From: Cheiracanthium punctorium
Taxonomy: Eukaryota > Arthropoda > Arachnida > Araneae > Cheiracanthiidae
NCBI GenBank assembly: GCA_038373885.1
Contig: JAWZYV010012347.1
Span: forward strand, 62,001 to 126,000
DNA: 64,000 bases
Direction of reading: 5' to 3'
Part shown: piece by piece, positions 22,201 through 31,490 of the stretch
Layout: every line of letters begins with the position of its first letter
How positions within the stretch are numbered: position 1 is the first letter of the stretch
Notes under the pieces: model-generated
The model's input: only the letters and a program-made list of their open reading frames with translations
The model's database searches: none
Told to the model about the DNA's origin: nothing
Made by a program: the position numbers and the translations under genes

Positions 22201-22964
22201 GAAATCATGTCGGCTTTGCTTTCGTAGGCAGAAATTACACATGCAGCTATACCCTTCCTCAATCTTGCTCAGTCTTTACAGCTGAACTACTGGCAATTTA
22301 CGAAAGCCTTCTGTACATCTCCAGGCAAAATGCTAAGAACTTCATAATATACTCAGACTCCCTCAGTGTACTGGAAAACTTAAAATCTGGCTCCCTACAT
22401 CATAGCTATATACAGAAAGCTTTACATAAGTATGAACAACTTGTAAATCGGGGGTACAGGGTCCTCCTCTGTTGGGTACCCAGCCACATCGGCATCTGTG
22501 GAAACGAGAAAGTGGACACACTAGCCAAGAATGCAACCCTCCCGTACACCGACAATCTATCCTACGGTGACATAAAGTCTAGCATCTCCAGCATAGTAAA
22601 AGGCATATGGGTTAGAAATTGGGACAATGAAACGGGAAACAAACTGCATTCTGTCCACCCAGCTCTCACACATAGGTCGTCTCATCCCTATCGCAGACTA
22701 GATGTCATCTTAACACGTCTTCGCATTGGTCATACACGGCTCACTCATACGCACCTACTCCTGGGCGATCCTGCTCCGGAATGTCCTCACTGTCATACTC
22801 ACCTCACCATACGTCATCTTTTAACCTCGTGCACTGCTTTTAATAATTTTTACCAAATACTTTTTAACAGTTGTCATCCCAAACTTGACGAAATTTTGGG
22901 TGAAACCCCACATCGGAATCTGTTCGCCTTTCTTAGACGGACCAATATTTTTCATTCTGTGTGA
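19287..22964 (+). CDS. NL-e ORF2: endonuclease, reverse transcriptase, RNase H
   Basis: Uninterrupted, about 1225 residues. APE-type endonuclease at 1-235: WNCRGFL, LQETYLK, LGDMNGHSPLWGS, SDHFP. Reverse transcriptase at about 445-760: SPGPDGITYEML, FLKPGKD, YRPIALTSC, FQSGFRKGRST, FFDIEKAYDRTW, GVPQGSVLS, and YVDDLQTSC with the catalytic DD near 667. RNase H at about 955-1085 with YTDGSKTG, TAELLAIYE, IYSDSLS and WVPSHIGICGNEKVD. C-terminal knuckle CPHCHTHLTIRHLLTSC near 1165. All expected catalytic acids are present, so the protein could be active. The ATG at 19287 follows the ORF1 stop by two bases, suggesting coupled translation. NEKVD replaces the usual NEKAD. Confidence 0.92.
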   Translation: MALLLSWNCRGFLNKIDDLKTIIYDHNPACLALQETYLKTNKQTRIHNYNILRKDYELGERASSGVALLINNQYPHHILNLSTSMQAVAIRIHLKYLTTICNIYLPPNETIPQTQLNNLVEQLPPPFIILGDMNGHSPLWGSKDTNNRGQQIEQLITDFSLCIMNNGDNTYFHYPTKSFHAIDIAICSPSIMPLYNFSVSGDLHNSDHFPIILSPTYQIPSCNFYIPRYIHSKADWETFSKMSVISSEDIEGTIGEVVKKITNIIIQAADAAIPKCSNSQRKNKKPWWNETCTIAKKQQKKAWSIFRQYPTTENLLVFKKAKAYARKIRRHSQRQSWMQYVSSITTSTSSKELWTKTKRAMGIYNNSSISCLSINNNIISDTKEIANIIGHTLASISCSTSFSNTFLSYKQRFERQKINFKTSSHLSYNSDFTFNELTKYLRESSNTSPGPDGITYEMLKYLSHDSLLHLLQLYNRIWNEQTFPSAWSNAIVIPFLKPGKDTSNPSNYRPIALTSCLCKLLEKMVNARLVCILETGDHIHPFQSGFRKGRSTIDNILNLEMQIRNAFLRKNHLVSVFFDIEKAYDRTWRYGILQDLYNIGFRGNLPTFIKNFLSLRNFRVWVNGTLSDNFTQEEGVPQGSVLSVTLFSIKINNILNQLPPTVYGSLYVDDLQTSCQGTDMRLIERQLQNAINRILKWCDTNGFTMSVEKTVCIHFCRKRGIHPDPELYLGHNNVAVRDSVKFLGLIFDKKLTFANHISDLRSKCEKKLNILKILTNTSWGADRDSLLQIYRAVIRSKMDYASCTYGSACKSVLKKLDTVHHTALRICSGAFRTSPVHSLYATCHEPSITLIRHQLSLNTNFRILSHPSHPLKNSFTDTHLDRLYANRPICTPPFGLRTRRSLVGTQLEDVHVSTCSFHDIPPWGMLQVSYLQPFEGLSKPNTDPIIFQKLFLDHRNKYQNYTELYTDGSKTGNHVGFAFVGRNYTCSYTLPQSCSVFTAELLAIYESLLYISRQNAKNFIIYSDSLSVLENLKSGSLHHSYIQKALHKYEQLVNRGYRVLLCWVPSHIGICGNEKVDTLAKNATLPYTDNLSYGDIKSSISSIVKGIWVRNWDNETGNKLHSVHPALTHRSSHPYRRLDVILTRLRIGHTRLTHTHLLLGDPAPECPHCHTHLTIRHLLTSCTAFNNFYQILFNSCHPKLDEILGETPHRNLFAFLRRTNIFHSV

Positions 22965-23212
22965 AGTGCCCAACTCTGTCTGACTGGCATCTGGATGGGA
23001 GCCCCATCCAGATGTCTATTTTCCACTTTTTACATACTTTGAACCATACCTTTTGGTTTTTACTTTTTACGTTTTTAGCCTTTACAGTTTAGCTTTTACG
23101 GTACCTTTTACCTGACTACCTAATTATATGGCTCTAACCTTTTGTCTGGCGCAGTATGTCCTTTCTGGACCTTGTGCCACTAAAAACCAACTAACCAACC
23201 AACCAACCAACC

Positions 23213-25977
23213 AGGGTGGGATTTCATTAGGAGAACAAGAAGAGATTATGGCATCCTGCAACTGGGTACCGACTAGGCTCCTACGGATCCGGAGTCCAAA
23301 GGGAGGGGTACATGAAGGGCGATGATCGTAAGATCTGTCCAGATGGGTATCTATAAAAGAGTCCTTTAAAGGATGTGAGGGATGAGAGAGTATGCGAAAG
23401 TATAAATTCAATGAAAGCTTTTGATGAGTGAGGGTGAGAGGTGGCTCGTGACAGGCGATGTAAAGACTATTTACAGGTGATGTTCTAAATGCTCCAGAGC
23501 AAATGCGTAGTGCTGAGTGATGCACGGTGTCCAGTTTTTTTAGAACTGACTTGCAAGCAGACCCATAAGAGCAACAGGCATAGTCTATTTTAGACCATAT
23601 CATGGCACGGTATATCCGTAGCATGGTGTCACGGTCAGCCCCCCATCTGGTATTAGAAAGTACCTTTAAAATATTCATAGTTTTCTCGCATTTGTTTCGA
23701 ATATGAGAGACGTGTTTCTTGAAGGTCAGCTTTTTGTCAAAGTACATGCCTAAGAATTTACTGTGCTCTTCTACAGCAATTGTTGTACCATCTAAATGAA
23801 GTTCTGGATCTGGATGGATACCCCGCTTTCGGCAGAAGTGAATGCAAGTAGTTTTTTCTCCCGAGATACTGAAGCCGTTTATACTGCACCATTTTTGGAT
23901 ACGGTTTACAGTAGTTTGAAGCTGTCGCTCTATGTAACGCATGTCTTGCCCCTGACAGGAGATCTGAAGGTCATCTACATATAAGCTACCTTGCACAGTC
24001 GGAGGGAGTTGATTAAGTATGTCGTTTATTTTTATGGAGAAGAGGGTGACACTAAGAACAGAGCCCTGGGGTATGCCCTCTTCTTGCACATAATTGTCCG
24101 ATTGAATATCATTGATGCGTGCCTTAAAGTTTCATAGCGAGAGAAAATTCTTGATAAAGATAGGTAGGTTACCACGGAAGCCCAGATTATGTAGGTCACG
24201 CAGTATACCATATCTCCATGTGCGATCGTATGCTTTTTCTATATCAAAAAATATGGAGACGAGATGGTTCCTCCTCAAGAAAGCGTTACGTATTTGAGTC
24301 TCTAAAATCAAAATGTTGTCAATGGTGGATCTGCCCTTTCGAAATCCACTCTGAAAAGGGTGTATATGGCCCTTGGTTTCGAGAACGTGAACTAGGCGAG
24401 CATTTAGCATACGCTCCATGATTTTGCATAAGCAACTTGTGAGGGCTATGGGACGATAATTATTTGGGTTGGTGTTGTCTTTGCCAGGTTTCGGAAAGGG
24501 AATGACTATTGCATTTCTCCAAGAAGATGGAAAGGTGTGCTCATTCCAAATTCTGTTATAGAGTTGCAGAAGGGTTAGTAATGAATCCTGGGAAAGATGT
24601 TTTAGCATTTCTGTGGTGATGCCATCAGGACCAGGTGAAGTATTAGGTGATTGTTTTAAGCTTCTCTTTAATTCGTGGATAGTGAAGGCGCTATTGTAAG
24701 AGAGATGTACGGAGGTTCTAAAGTTTAATACTTGCCGTTCGGATTGTTGTTTATAAGGTAAAAAGGAATTTGGATAAGAGGTACTGCAGGAAGTATAAGC
24801 AAGTGTGTACCTATGGTGTTTGCAATATTTTTAGGTTCTGAAATAATGCTGTTGTTGACAGAAAGACAGGACATTGAGTGGTTATTGTAGATTCCCATGA
24901 TTCTTTTAGTTTTGTCCCATAGCTCTTTGCTAGAAGTCGACGTAGAAATACTGGAGACGTACTGAATCCAGGATTCTCTTTGAGCTTGTCTCCTTATCCT
25001 ACGTGCATATGCTTTCGCTTTTTTAAATTTTAGAAGATTATCAGTGGTGGGGTAGCGACGAAAGGTTCCCCATGCTCTCTGCTGCTGCTTTTTTGATAAG
25101 GCGCATGCCTCATTCCACCACGGTTTTTTATTTCTACGAGAGTGTGTGCCTGATTTTGGTATGCTGTGATCTGCTGCATTAAGGATGGTAGAGGTAACCT
25201 TGTTGACGACCTCGTCAATGGTTCCTTCAATCATATTGGGTAATATTGTCGACAGGGAAGTGAAATTTTGCCAGTCTGCCTTATTATGGATGTATTTTGG
25301 TAGAGAAGAGTTAGGTTTGGGGTTTTGGTACAGAGGTGAGAGAAGAATCGGAAAATGATCGCTATTATGTAGATTACCGGAAACAGAGAAATTGTACATT
25401 GGAAGGATCGAGGGTGAACAGATGGCAAGGTCTATGGCATGAAAGGATTTAGTTGGGTAGTGGAAGTATGTATTGTCACCATTGTTCATGATGCATAGAC
25501 AAAAATCTGTCAGTATTTGTTCTATTTGCTCACCTCTGTTATTTGTGTCTTTGCTGCCCCATAATGGGCTATGTGCATTCATATCACCAAGGAGTATGAA
25601 TGGAGGAGGAAGTTGTTGAATAAGGTTACTAAGGGCTCTTTGATTGAAAGTTTCATTAGGAGGGAGGTAGATACTGCAGACTGTCGTGAGCTGTTTAAGG
25701 TGAATACGAGCGGCAACTGCTTGGAGATTTGTGCTAAGATTGATGGTTATATGAGGATATCTATTGTTTATTATTAGGGCAACACCACCAGAGGAACTGT
25801 CATTGAAATCATAGTCTTTTCGAAGTATCTTGTAGTTGCGAATAGTAGTATGTCTAGTGGTTTTAGAAAGGTTTCTTGTAGGGCTATGCAGGCAGGATTA
25901 TAGTCATAAATCAGTGTTTTAAGATCATCGTTTTTATTTAAAAAAACGTGGCAGTTCCAGGAGAGCAGCAGAGCCAT
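23213..25977 (-). pseudogene. NL-d ORF2 pseudogene, main part
   Basis: From the ATG near 25977 it reads MALLLSWNCHVFLNKNDDL. After a frameshift near 25850, MNAHSPLWGSKDTNNR, HNSDHFPILL and KNKKPWWNEA-type sequence follow. The reverse transcriptase is split by frame breaks near 24725 and 24110: IPFPKPGKDNTNPNNYRPIA, FQSGFRKGRST, FFDIEKAYDRTW, then GIPQGSVLS, YVDDLQISC (about 23970), and DTVHHSALRICSGAFRTSP. It ends at NEIPPW where NL-e is inserted and resumes at 17527. Several frameshifts make it inactive. Confidence 0.85.
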
Positions 25978-25979
25978 TA

Positions 25980-26686
25980 TCAAGTTGTGTTAGGGATAAT
26001 GTTCTTATTAATCCCCGAAGGTTGAGGTGGGGTACTAGGGATGAGATCATCATCCATTGCACTGTCTGTAATGTCAGAATCCGATGGAGACAAGCGGAGG
26101 ATAGTATCATCAATGGGCCGTTGTGGTGGGATGTTTTTCATTCTGGATTTATTATATTTGGACCTGTAAGCTGAGGATTTTTTGATTTGTGGTCGGCCTG
26201 CAGATGCACTTTTCTTTGTTGTGTTTTTGTGGTTTCCTATGGTAGAGTGATTCTTATTAGAAACAGGTTTAGCTATTGGAGTAGTGGGAGACTGAAAGGT
26301 TAAGACAATGTGTTTTGTATTAATAAGTTGGCTATTACGACGAATAGTGATTCGACGGACAGCGCACACGCTGTCCTCACTTAGATTTTCTAATAGTTCG
26401 GGTTCAGAGCAGTGTATAAGGTCGGGTTCTGATATAACTCCTTTTGATGTGTTTAGGGATGTATGAGGGGACACTGTAACAGATTTTGGCCCAAAGTTCT
26501 TTATTTTCTGGATTTTTGACGCTTGTCTATTGTTGGACACTTCTACTAGAAGGTCTCCAGATCTTAGTTTTTTGACTTTTTTTACCTCACCTACATTGGC
26601 TGTAATGCATTTGTGTATAAGGAATGGCGATGTTTCGTTAAAGCCTCCTTCAATACAGTGTATAATGAAGAATCGGGCATTAGTGT
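25980..26686 (-). pseudogene. NL-d ORF1 lacking all zinc knuckles
   Basis: The frame runs RFFIIHCIEGGFNETSPFLI through VLTFQSPT, then jumps directly to PIAKPVSNKNHSTIGN and the basic/acidic tail SPSDSDITDSAMDDD. The three CCHC knuckles and the following KWAFEKEIQS region are cleanly missing without loss of frame. The 5' end is truncated at CTAATGC (26686), the same point where the inverted copy at 16977 begins. Its stop TGA lies just before the ORF2 ATG. Confidence 0.8.
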
Positions 26687-27515
26687 TTTTAGGCCAAGGT
26701 TTTTTATTTTCATTATTTTGCAAGCTTGTCTATTGTTGGATACTTCTACTAATAGGTCTCCAGATCTTAATTTTTTAACTTTTTTGACTTCTCCTACATT
26801 GTCAGTGATACATTTGTGAATTAGAAATGGTGATGTTTCATTAAGTTTACTTTCAGCAGAGTGGATAAGGAAGAATCGGGCATTCATGTGTGCAAATTGT
26901 GTATCGGTGTGTTCATTAGCGGTTGACAGCGGAACGTTGACGATTGACGAAGAATTTTTCATATCCATGTTGGGGGAATTGAGATTCGGACCCGACCGCA
27001 CCACCCACCACGGAGCCCAACGAGGGGGTGTGCAATTGCACACCAGTGCTAGCCGGGTCTATACGCGCACAGTACATCCCTTAGGCAGCATCCACCCTTA
27101 ACGACGTGCCCAGTAGATGTCCGTTTTCTTGATCCCTAGCAGTTGACCGAAATCAGTACCACCAGCCGGTTGATGCACAGGGGAACGCCGTGCACCTCCT
27201 GTTTACCCGAAGCCGAGGCCAAAGCAATGTGTTGGAGAAAATCCCCTCAATTACCAGGATCCCCATTTCCGGGGACACGGGTCTCCACGCACGGCAAACA
27301 CGTGGGTAGTTTTCTGCCAATAGAAGCTGACGGCACAGGGCGACCGCAGCTTCTAAAGGGGGGCCCTCACCTCCAAAGAGGAAACTACGCCGAGGGGGAA
27401 AGTGAAGGATAAAGCTAAGGACAGGGGAGGGTAGAGGAAAGTGGAGTAGAGGATCGCTGGGGCCCCGGGATTGCGACACCCGTAATAACCTAAAGAAGGT
27501 TTTCCCCCTGAGGGG
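26687..27515 (-). mobile_element. NL-c 5' end (5' UTR and ORF1 N-terminus)
   Basis: 5' end CCCCTCAGGGG at 27515, 5' UTR to about 26969, then ORF1 from the ATG at 26968 (MDMKNSSSIVNVPLS...IMKIKNLGLKT) until 26687, where NL-d begins. The 3' end of the same insertion is at 16002, proven by the shared TTAGTTTGATTGG duplication. Confidence 0.8.
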
Positions 27516-29060
27516 TTAGTTTGATTGGAAGTCGATTGTTTAGATGTTTGTGCTGTTGCAGAAGGAAATGAGACAGGTACAGATTTTGGTAATTCAGTTT
27601 GGGTTGCTATTGTTTTGGTTGATTTTGTTGCAGCTGCATAAGATAAACCAGGTTTTGGTGTCTGGCTTTCTATTAACTTACGGGCTTCGGGATATGAGAT
27701 TCTTTGAGAGGCACATAGGGACTGGATTTCTTTTTCAAACGCCCATTTCGGGCAAGATCTGGAGTATGAAGGATGTTCCTCTTTACAATTTACAGATTTT
27801 GGAGCTGCAGAGCAGGTCTCACTGTCGTGGTCAGAAGCACCACAACGCGCACAGGCAGGTGACCCACGACAGGATGTTTTAGTATGGCCGAACTTTTGGC
27901 ACTGGAAGCAACGGATGGGATTTGGTATATATGGTCTGACGGGACATAATAGGTAGCTGGCTTTAACATGAGATGGAATAGTGGGAGACTGAAAAGTTAA
28001 GATAATATGTTTAGTTTTGATTATTTGATTATTGCGTCGAATAGTGATTCGACGCACAGCGCATTACTTTGTCATCTGTTAGGTTTTCAAGTATTTCAGC
28101 TTCAGAGCAGTGCAGAAGGTCGGGTTCTGATACGACTCCTCGGGAGATGTTTAGGGAGGTATGAGGTGTCACTGTAACTGTTTTTAGGCCAAGGTTTTTT
28201 ATTTTCATTATTTTGCAAGCTTGTCTATTGTTGGATACTTCTACTAATAGGTCTCCAGATCTTAATTTTTTAACTTTTTTGACTTCTCCTACATTGTCAG
28301 TGATACATTTGTGAATTAAAAATGGCAATGTTTCATTAAGTCGACCTTCAGCAGAGTGGATAAGGAAGAATCGGGCATTCATGTGTGCAAATTGTGTATC
28401 GGTGTGTTCATTAGCGGTTGACAGCGGAACGTTGACGATTGACGAAGAATTTTTCATATCCATGTTGGGGAAAATTGAGATTCGGACCCGACCGCACCAC
28501 CCACCATGGAGCCGAACGAGGGGGTGTGCATTTGCACACCAGTGCTAGTCGGATCTATACTCGCACAGTACATCCCTTAGGCAGCGTCCACCCTTAATGA
28601 CGTGCCCAGTAGATGTCTGATTGCTTGATCACTAGCAGTTGATCGAAACCAGTACCACCAGTCGATTGATATACAGGGGAACGCTGTATACCTCCCGTTT
28701 ACCCGAAACCGAGGCCAAAGCAATGTGTTGAGGTTTCTCCCGTGTCTGTGGAAATTCCGTAATGATGATTTCCTTTACGGGAACACCTCTCAATTACCAG
28801 GATCCCCATTTTCTGGGGACACGGGTCTCCACGCACGGCAAACACGTGGGTAGTTTTCTGCCAATAGAAGCTGACGGCACAGGGCGGCCGCAGCTTCTAA
28901 AGGGGGGGCCCTCACCTCCACAGAGGAAACTATACTAAGGAGAAAAAGGAAGGATACAGCTAAGAGGAGAGGAGGGTAGAACAAAGAAAAGCGAAAGATC
29001 GCTGGGGCCCCGGGATTGCGACACCCGTAAAGACCTAAATTAGGTCTTCCCCCTGAGGGG
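27516..29060 (-). mobile_element. NL-f 5' part (5' UTR and ORF1)
   Basis: The 5' end CCCCTCAGGGG is at 29060. 5' UTR to about 28464, ORF1 from MDMKNSSSIVNVPLS (28463) with a frameshift near 28060, then knuckles CFQCQKFGHTKTSC, CARCGASDHDSETC and a third reading SVNCKEEHPSYSRSC, in which the first Cys is replaced by Ser. It ends at the NL-c insertion (27516) and resumes at 16001. The 5' UTR holds an extra block at 28731-28788 shared only with NL-h. Confidence 0.8.
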
Positions 29061-30067
29061 AGAATTTTTCTTCAATGTATTTTTTGTGAAGCTGTGGAGG
29101 ATTTATTTTGATTAGAAGTTGATTGTTTAGATATTTGTGCTGTTGCAGAAGGAAAGGAGACAGGTACAGATTTTGGTGGTTCAGTTTGGGTTGCTATTGA
29201 TTTGGTGGATTTTGTTGCAGCTGCATAAGATAAACTAGGTCTTGGTGTCCGGCTTTCTATTAACTTACGGGCTTCGGGATATGAGACTCTTTGAGAGGCA
29301 CACAGTGACTGGATTTCTTTTTCAAATGCCCATTTCGGGCAAGATCTGGAGTATAAAGGATGTTCCTCTTTACAATTTACACATTTTGGAGCTGCAGAGC
29401 AGGACTCACACTCGTGGTCAGAAGCACCACAACACGCACAGGCAGGATGTTTTAGTATGGCCGAACTTTTGGCACTGGAAGCAACGGATGGGATTTGGTA
29501 TATATGGTCTGACGGGACATTATAGGTAGCCGGCTTTAATATGAGATGGAATAGTGGGAGACTGAAAAGTTAGGATAATATGTTTAGTATTGATTATTTG
29601 ATTATTGTGCCAAATAGTAATTCGATGCACTGCGCATACTTTTTCATCTCTTAGGTTTTCTAGTATTTCAGCTTCAGAGCAGTGCAAAAGGTCGGGTTCT
29701 GATACGACTCCTCGGGAGATGTTTAGGGAGGTATGAGGTGTCACTGTAACAGTTTTTAGGCCAAGGTTTTTTATTTTCATTATTTTGCAAGCTTATCTAT
29801 TGTTTGATACTTCTACTAAGAGGTCTCCAGATCTTAATTTAACTTTTTTGACTTCTCCTACATTGTCAGTGATACATTTGTGAATTAAAAATGGCGATAT
29901 TTCATTCGCCATTTTTAATTCACAAATGTATCACTGACAATGTTGTTACGTTCGGCAGAGGGGATAATGAAGAATTAGGCATTCATGTGTGCAAATTGTG
30001 TTTCAGTGTGTTTATTAGCAGTTGACAGCGGAACGTTGACGATTGACAAAGAATTTTTCAAATCCAT
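29061..30067 (-). pseudogene. NL-a ORF1 pseudogene
   Basis: Starts MDLKNSLSIVNVPLS at 30067, has an in-frame stop after AHMNA, and then a palindromic insertion at 29861-29942. It resumes IMKIKNLGLKTVTVTPHTSL (29780), VVSEPDLLHCSEAEILEN and HIILTFQSPTIPSHIKAGYL. After another break come the knuckles and KWAFEKEIQS-like part. It ends at 29061, where the NL-f 5' end is joined. Confidence 0.75.
29861..29942. repeat. Perfect 37-bp palindrome in NL-a ORF1
   Basis: Arms 29861-29897 and 29906-29942 are exact reverse complements around an 8-base loop TATTTCAT. The left arm is normal ORF1 sequence coding for SPFLIHKCITDN-type residues on the minus strand. The right arm is the same segment inverted and inserted in place of the next ORF1 codons. 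Confidence 0.9.
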
Positions 30068-30615
30068 GTTGGGGAAAATTGAGATTTGGATGCGACTGCA
30101 CCACCCACCACGGAGCCCAACGAAGGGATGTGCATTTGCACACCAGTGCTAGCCCGGTCTATACGCTCACAGTACATCCCTTAGGCAGCATCCACCCTTA
30201 ACGACGTGCCCAGTAGATGTCCGATTGCTTGATCCCTAGCAGTTGATCGAAATCAGTACCACCAGCCGATTGATACACAGGGGAATGCTGTGTACCTCCT
30301 GTTTACCCGAAGCGGAGGCCAAAGCAATGTGTTTGAGAAAAGACCCCTCAATTACCAGGATCCCCATTTCCGGGGACACGGGTCTCCACGCACGGAAACA
30401 CGTGGGTAGTTTTCTGCCAACAGAAGCTGACGGCACAGGGCAACCGCAGCTTCTAAAAGGGGGCCCTCATCTCCTAAGAGGAAACTACACTGAGGGGGAA
30501 AAGGAAGGAGACAGCGAAGAGTGGAGGAGGGTAGAGCAAAGAAGAGCGAAAGATCGCTGGGGCCCCGGGATTGTGACACCCATAACGACCTAAAGTATGT
30601 CTTCCCCCTGAGGGG
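30068..30615 (-). other. NL-a 5' UTR
   Basis: Runs from the 5' end CCCCTCAGGGG at 30615 to the ORF1 ATG. It contains the self-complementary start, then GGGTGTCGCAATCCCGGGGCC-type sequence in complement, as in all NL 5' ends. Open frames inside are shadows. Immediately outside is the second copy of the 14-bp target duplication. Confidence 0.8.
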
Positions 30616-30941
30616 GAACATTTTATTGAAGAGGATTATGAAGACATGAAAAAAATATTAATTTGACTGCCTATTAGAAAAACTTTGAAGCCAAGTGCTA
30701 CACCAAAAATTAATATTTTGGTCATCAAAATTATTTTCTGGAACAAAAATGTGTTCATAATGAAATGATGGAAGTTGTTGAAAAAATGAGAGTAAATGGG
30801 GAAAAGAGAGCTTTACCCTTTCAAAAAGCAATAATTTCGGTTGGTTTAATGACTGCCAAAGTCCTTCAGAAGTTATAAAAAAGATTTAAGCTTTAAACAC
30901 CTTTTGATGTCCAACAAACTGCCAAATCTTTCTTCAGAGAT
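30616..30941 (+). pseudogene. THAP-domain transposase pseudogene, part 2
   Basis: Begins with the duplicated EHFI codons and reads EEDYEDMKKIL, then degenerates with stops and frame changes. It ends FDVQQTAKSFFRD at the target site of NL-g and continues at 36671. It is the middle of the same P-element/THAP9-like relic. Confidence 0.6.
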
Positions 30942-31490
30942 CCCCTCAGGGGGAAGACCTACTTTAGGTCTTTACGGGTGTCGCAATCCCGGGGCCGCAG
31001 CGATTTTTCGCTTTTCCTTGTTCTACCCTCCTCTCCTCTTAGCTGTATCCTTCCTTTTCCCCCTCAGTGTAGTTTCCTCTGTGGAGGTGAGGGCCCCCCT
31101 TTAGAAGCTGCGGCCGCCCTGTGTCATCAGCTTCTATTGGCGGAAAACTACCCACGTGTTTGCCGTGCGTGGAGACCCGTGTCCCCGGAAATGGGGATCC
31201 TGGTAATTGAGGGATCTTTTCTCCAACACATTGCTTTGGCCTCGGCTTCGGGTAAACGGGAGGTACACAGCGTTCCCCTGTGTATCAATCGGCTGGTGGT
31301 ACTGATTTCGATCAACTGCTAGGGATCAAGCAATCGGACATCTACTGGGCACGTCGTTAAGGGTGGATGCTGCCTAAGGGATGTACTGTGAGCGTATAGA
31401 CCCGACTAGCACTGGTGTGCAATTGCACATCTCCTTGTTGGGCTCCGTGGTGGGTGGTGCGGTCGGGTCCGAATCTCAATTTTCCCCAAC
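30942..31490 (+). promoter_or_regulatory. NL-g 5' UTR with structured start
   Basis: The first 12 bases are self-complementary (CCCCTCAGGGG). Next is the hairpin AAGACCTA-CTT-TAGGTCTT (30953-30971), then a GC-rich stretch with CCCGGGGCC. As every complete copy starts at the same base, transcription presumably starts there, so an internal promoter should lie in this region. No specific promoter motif was proven. Confidence 0.5.

Larger units (their letters stand above)
17528..23212 (+). mobile_element. NL-e: full-length non-LTR retrotransposon
   Basis: A 5.7-kb element with identical 13-bp duplications AGGGTGGGATTTC (17515-17527, 23213-23225). It is inserted in the RNase H region of NL-d. Layout: 5' UTR 17528-18072, ORF1, ORF2, 3' UTR with hairpin 22988-23014, 3' stem-loop near 23150-23180, then (AACC)n tail to 23212. 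Presence of RNase H, a three-knuckle ORF1 and a short-repeat tail point to the I/Jockey-like group of non-LTR elements. The exact clade is not certain. Confidence 0.9.
8505..30615 (-). mobile_element. 22-kb composite nest of NL retrotransposons in a THAP pseudogene
   Basis: The outer copy NL-a is flanked by identical 14-bp duplications GAACATTTTATTGA (8491-8504 and 30616-30629), and removing 8505-30629 restores the THAP reading frame. The left edge is the (TTGG)n complement of the 3' tail; the right edge is the CCCCTCAGGGG 5' end. NL-a is now in two pieces: 8505-10292 (end of reverse transcriptase, RNase H, 3' UTR) and 29061-30615 (5' UTR, ORF1). Between them lie NL-b, a Copia fragment and NL-f with nested NL-c, NL-d and NL-e. 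The middle of NL-a itself (most of ORF2) is not visible, so deletion accompanied the nesting. Confidence 0.85.
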
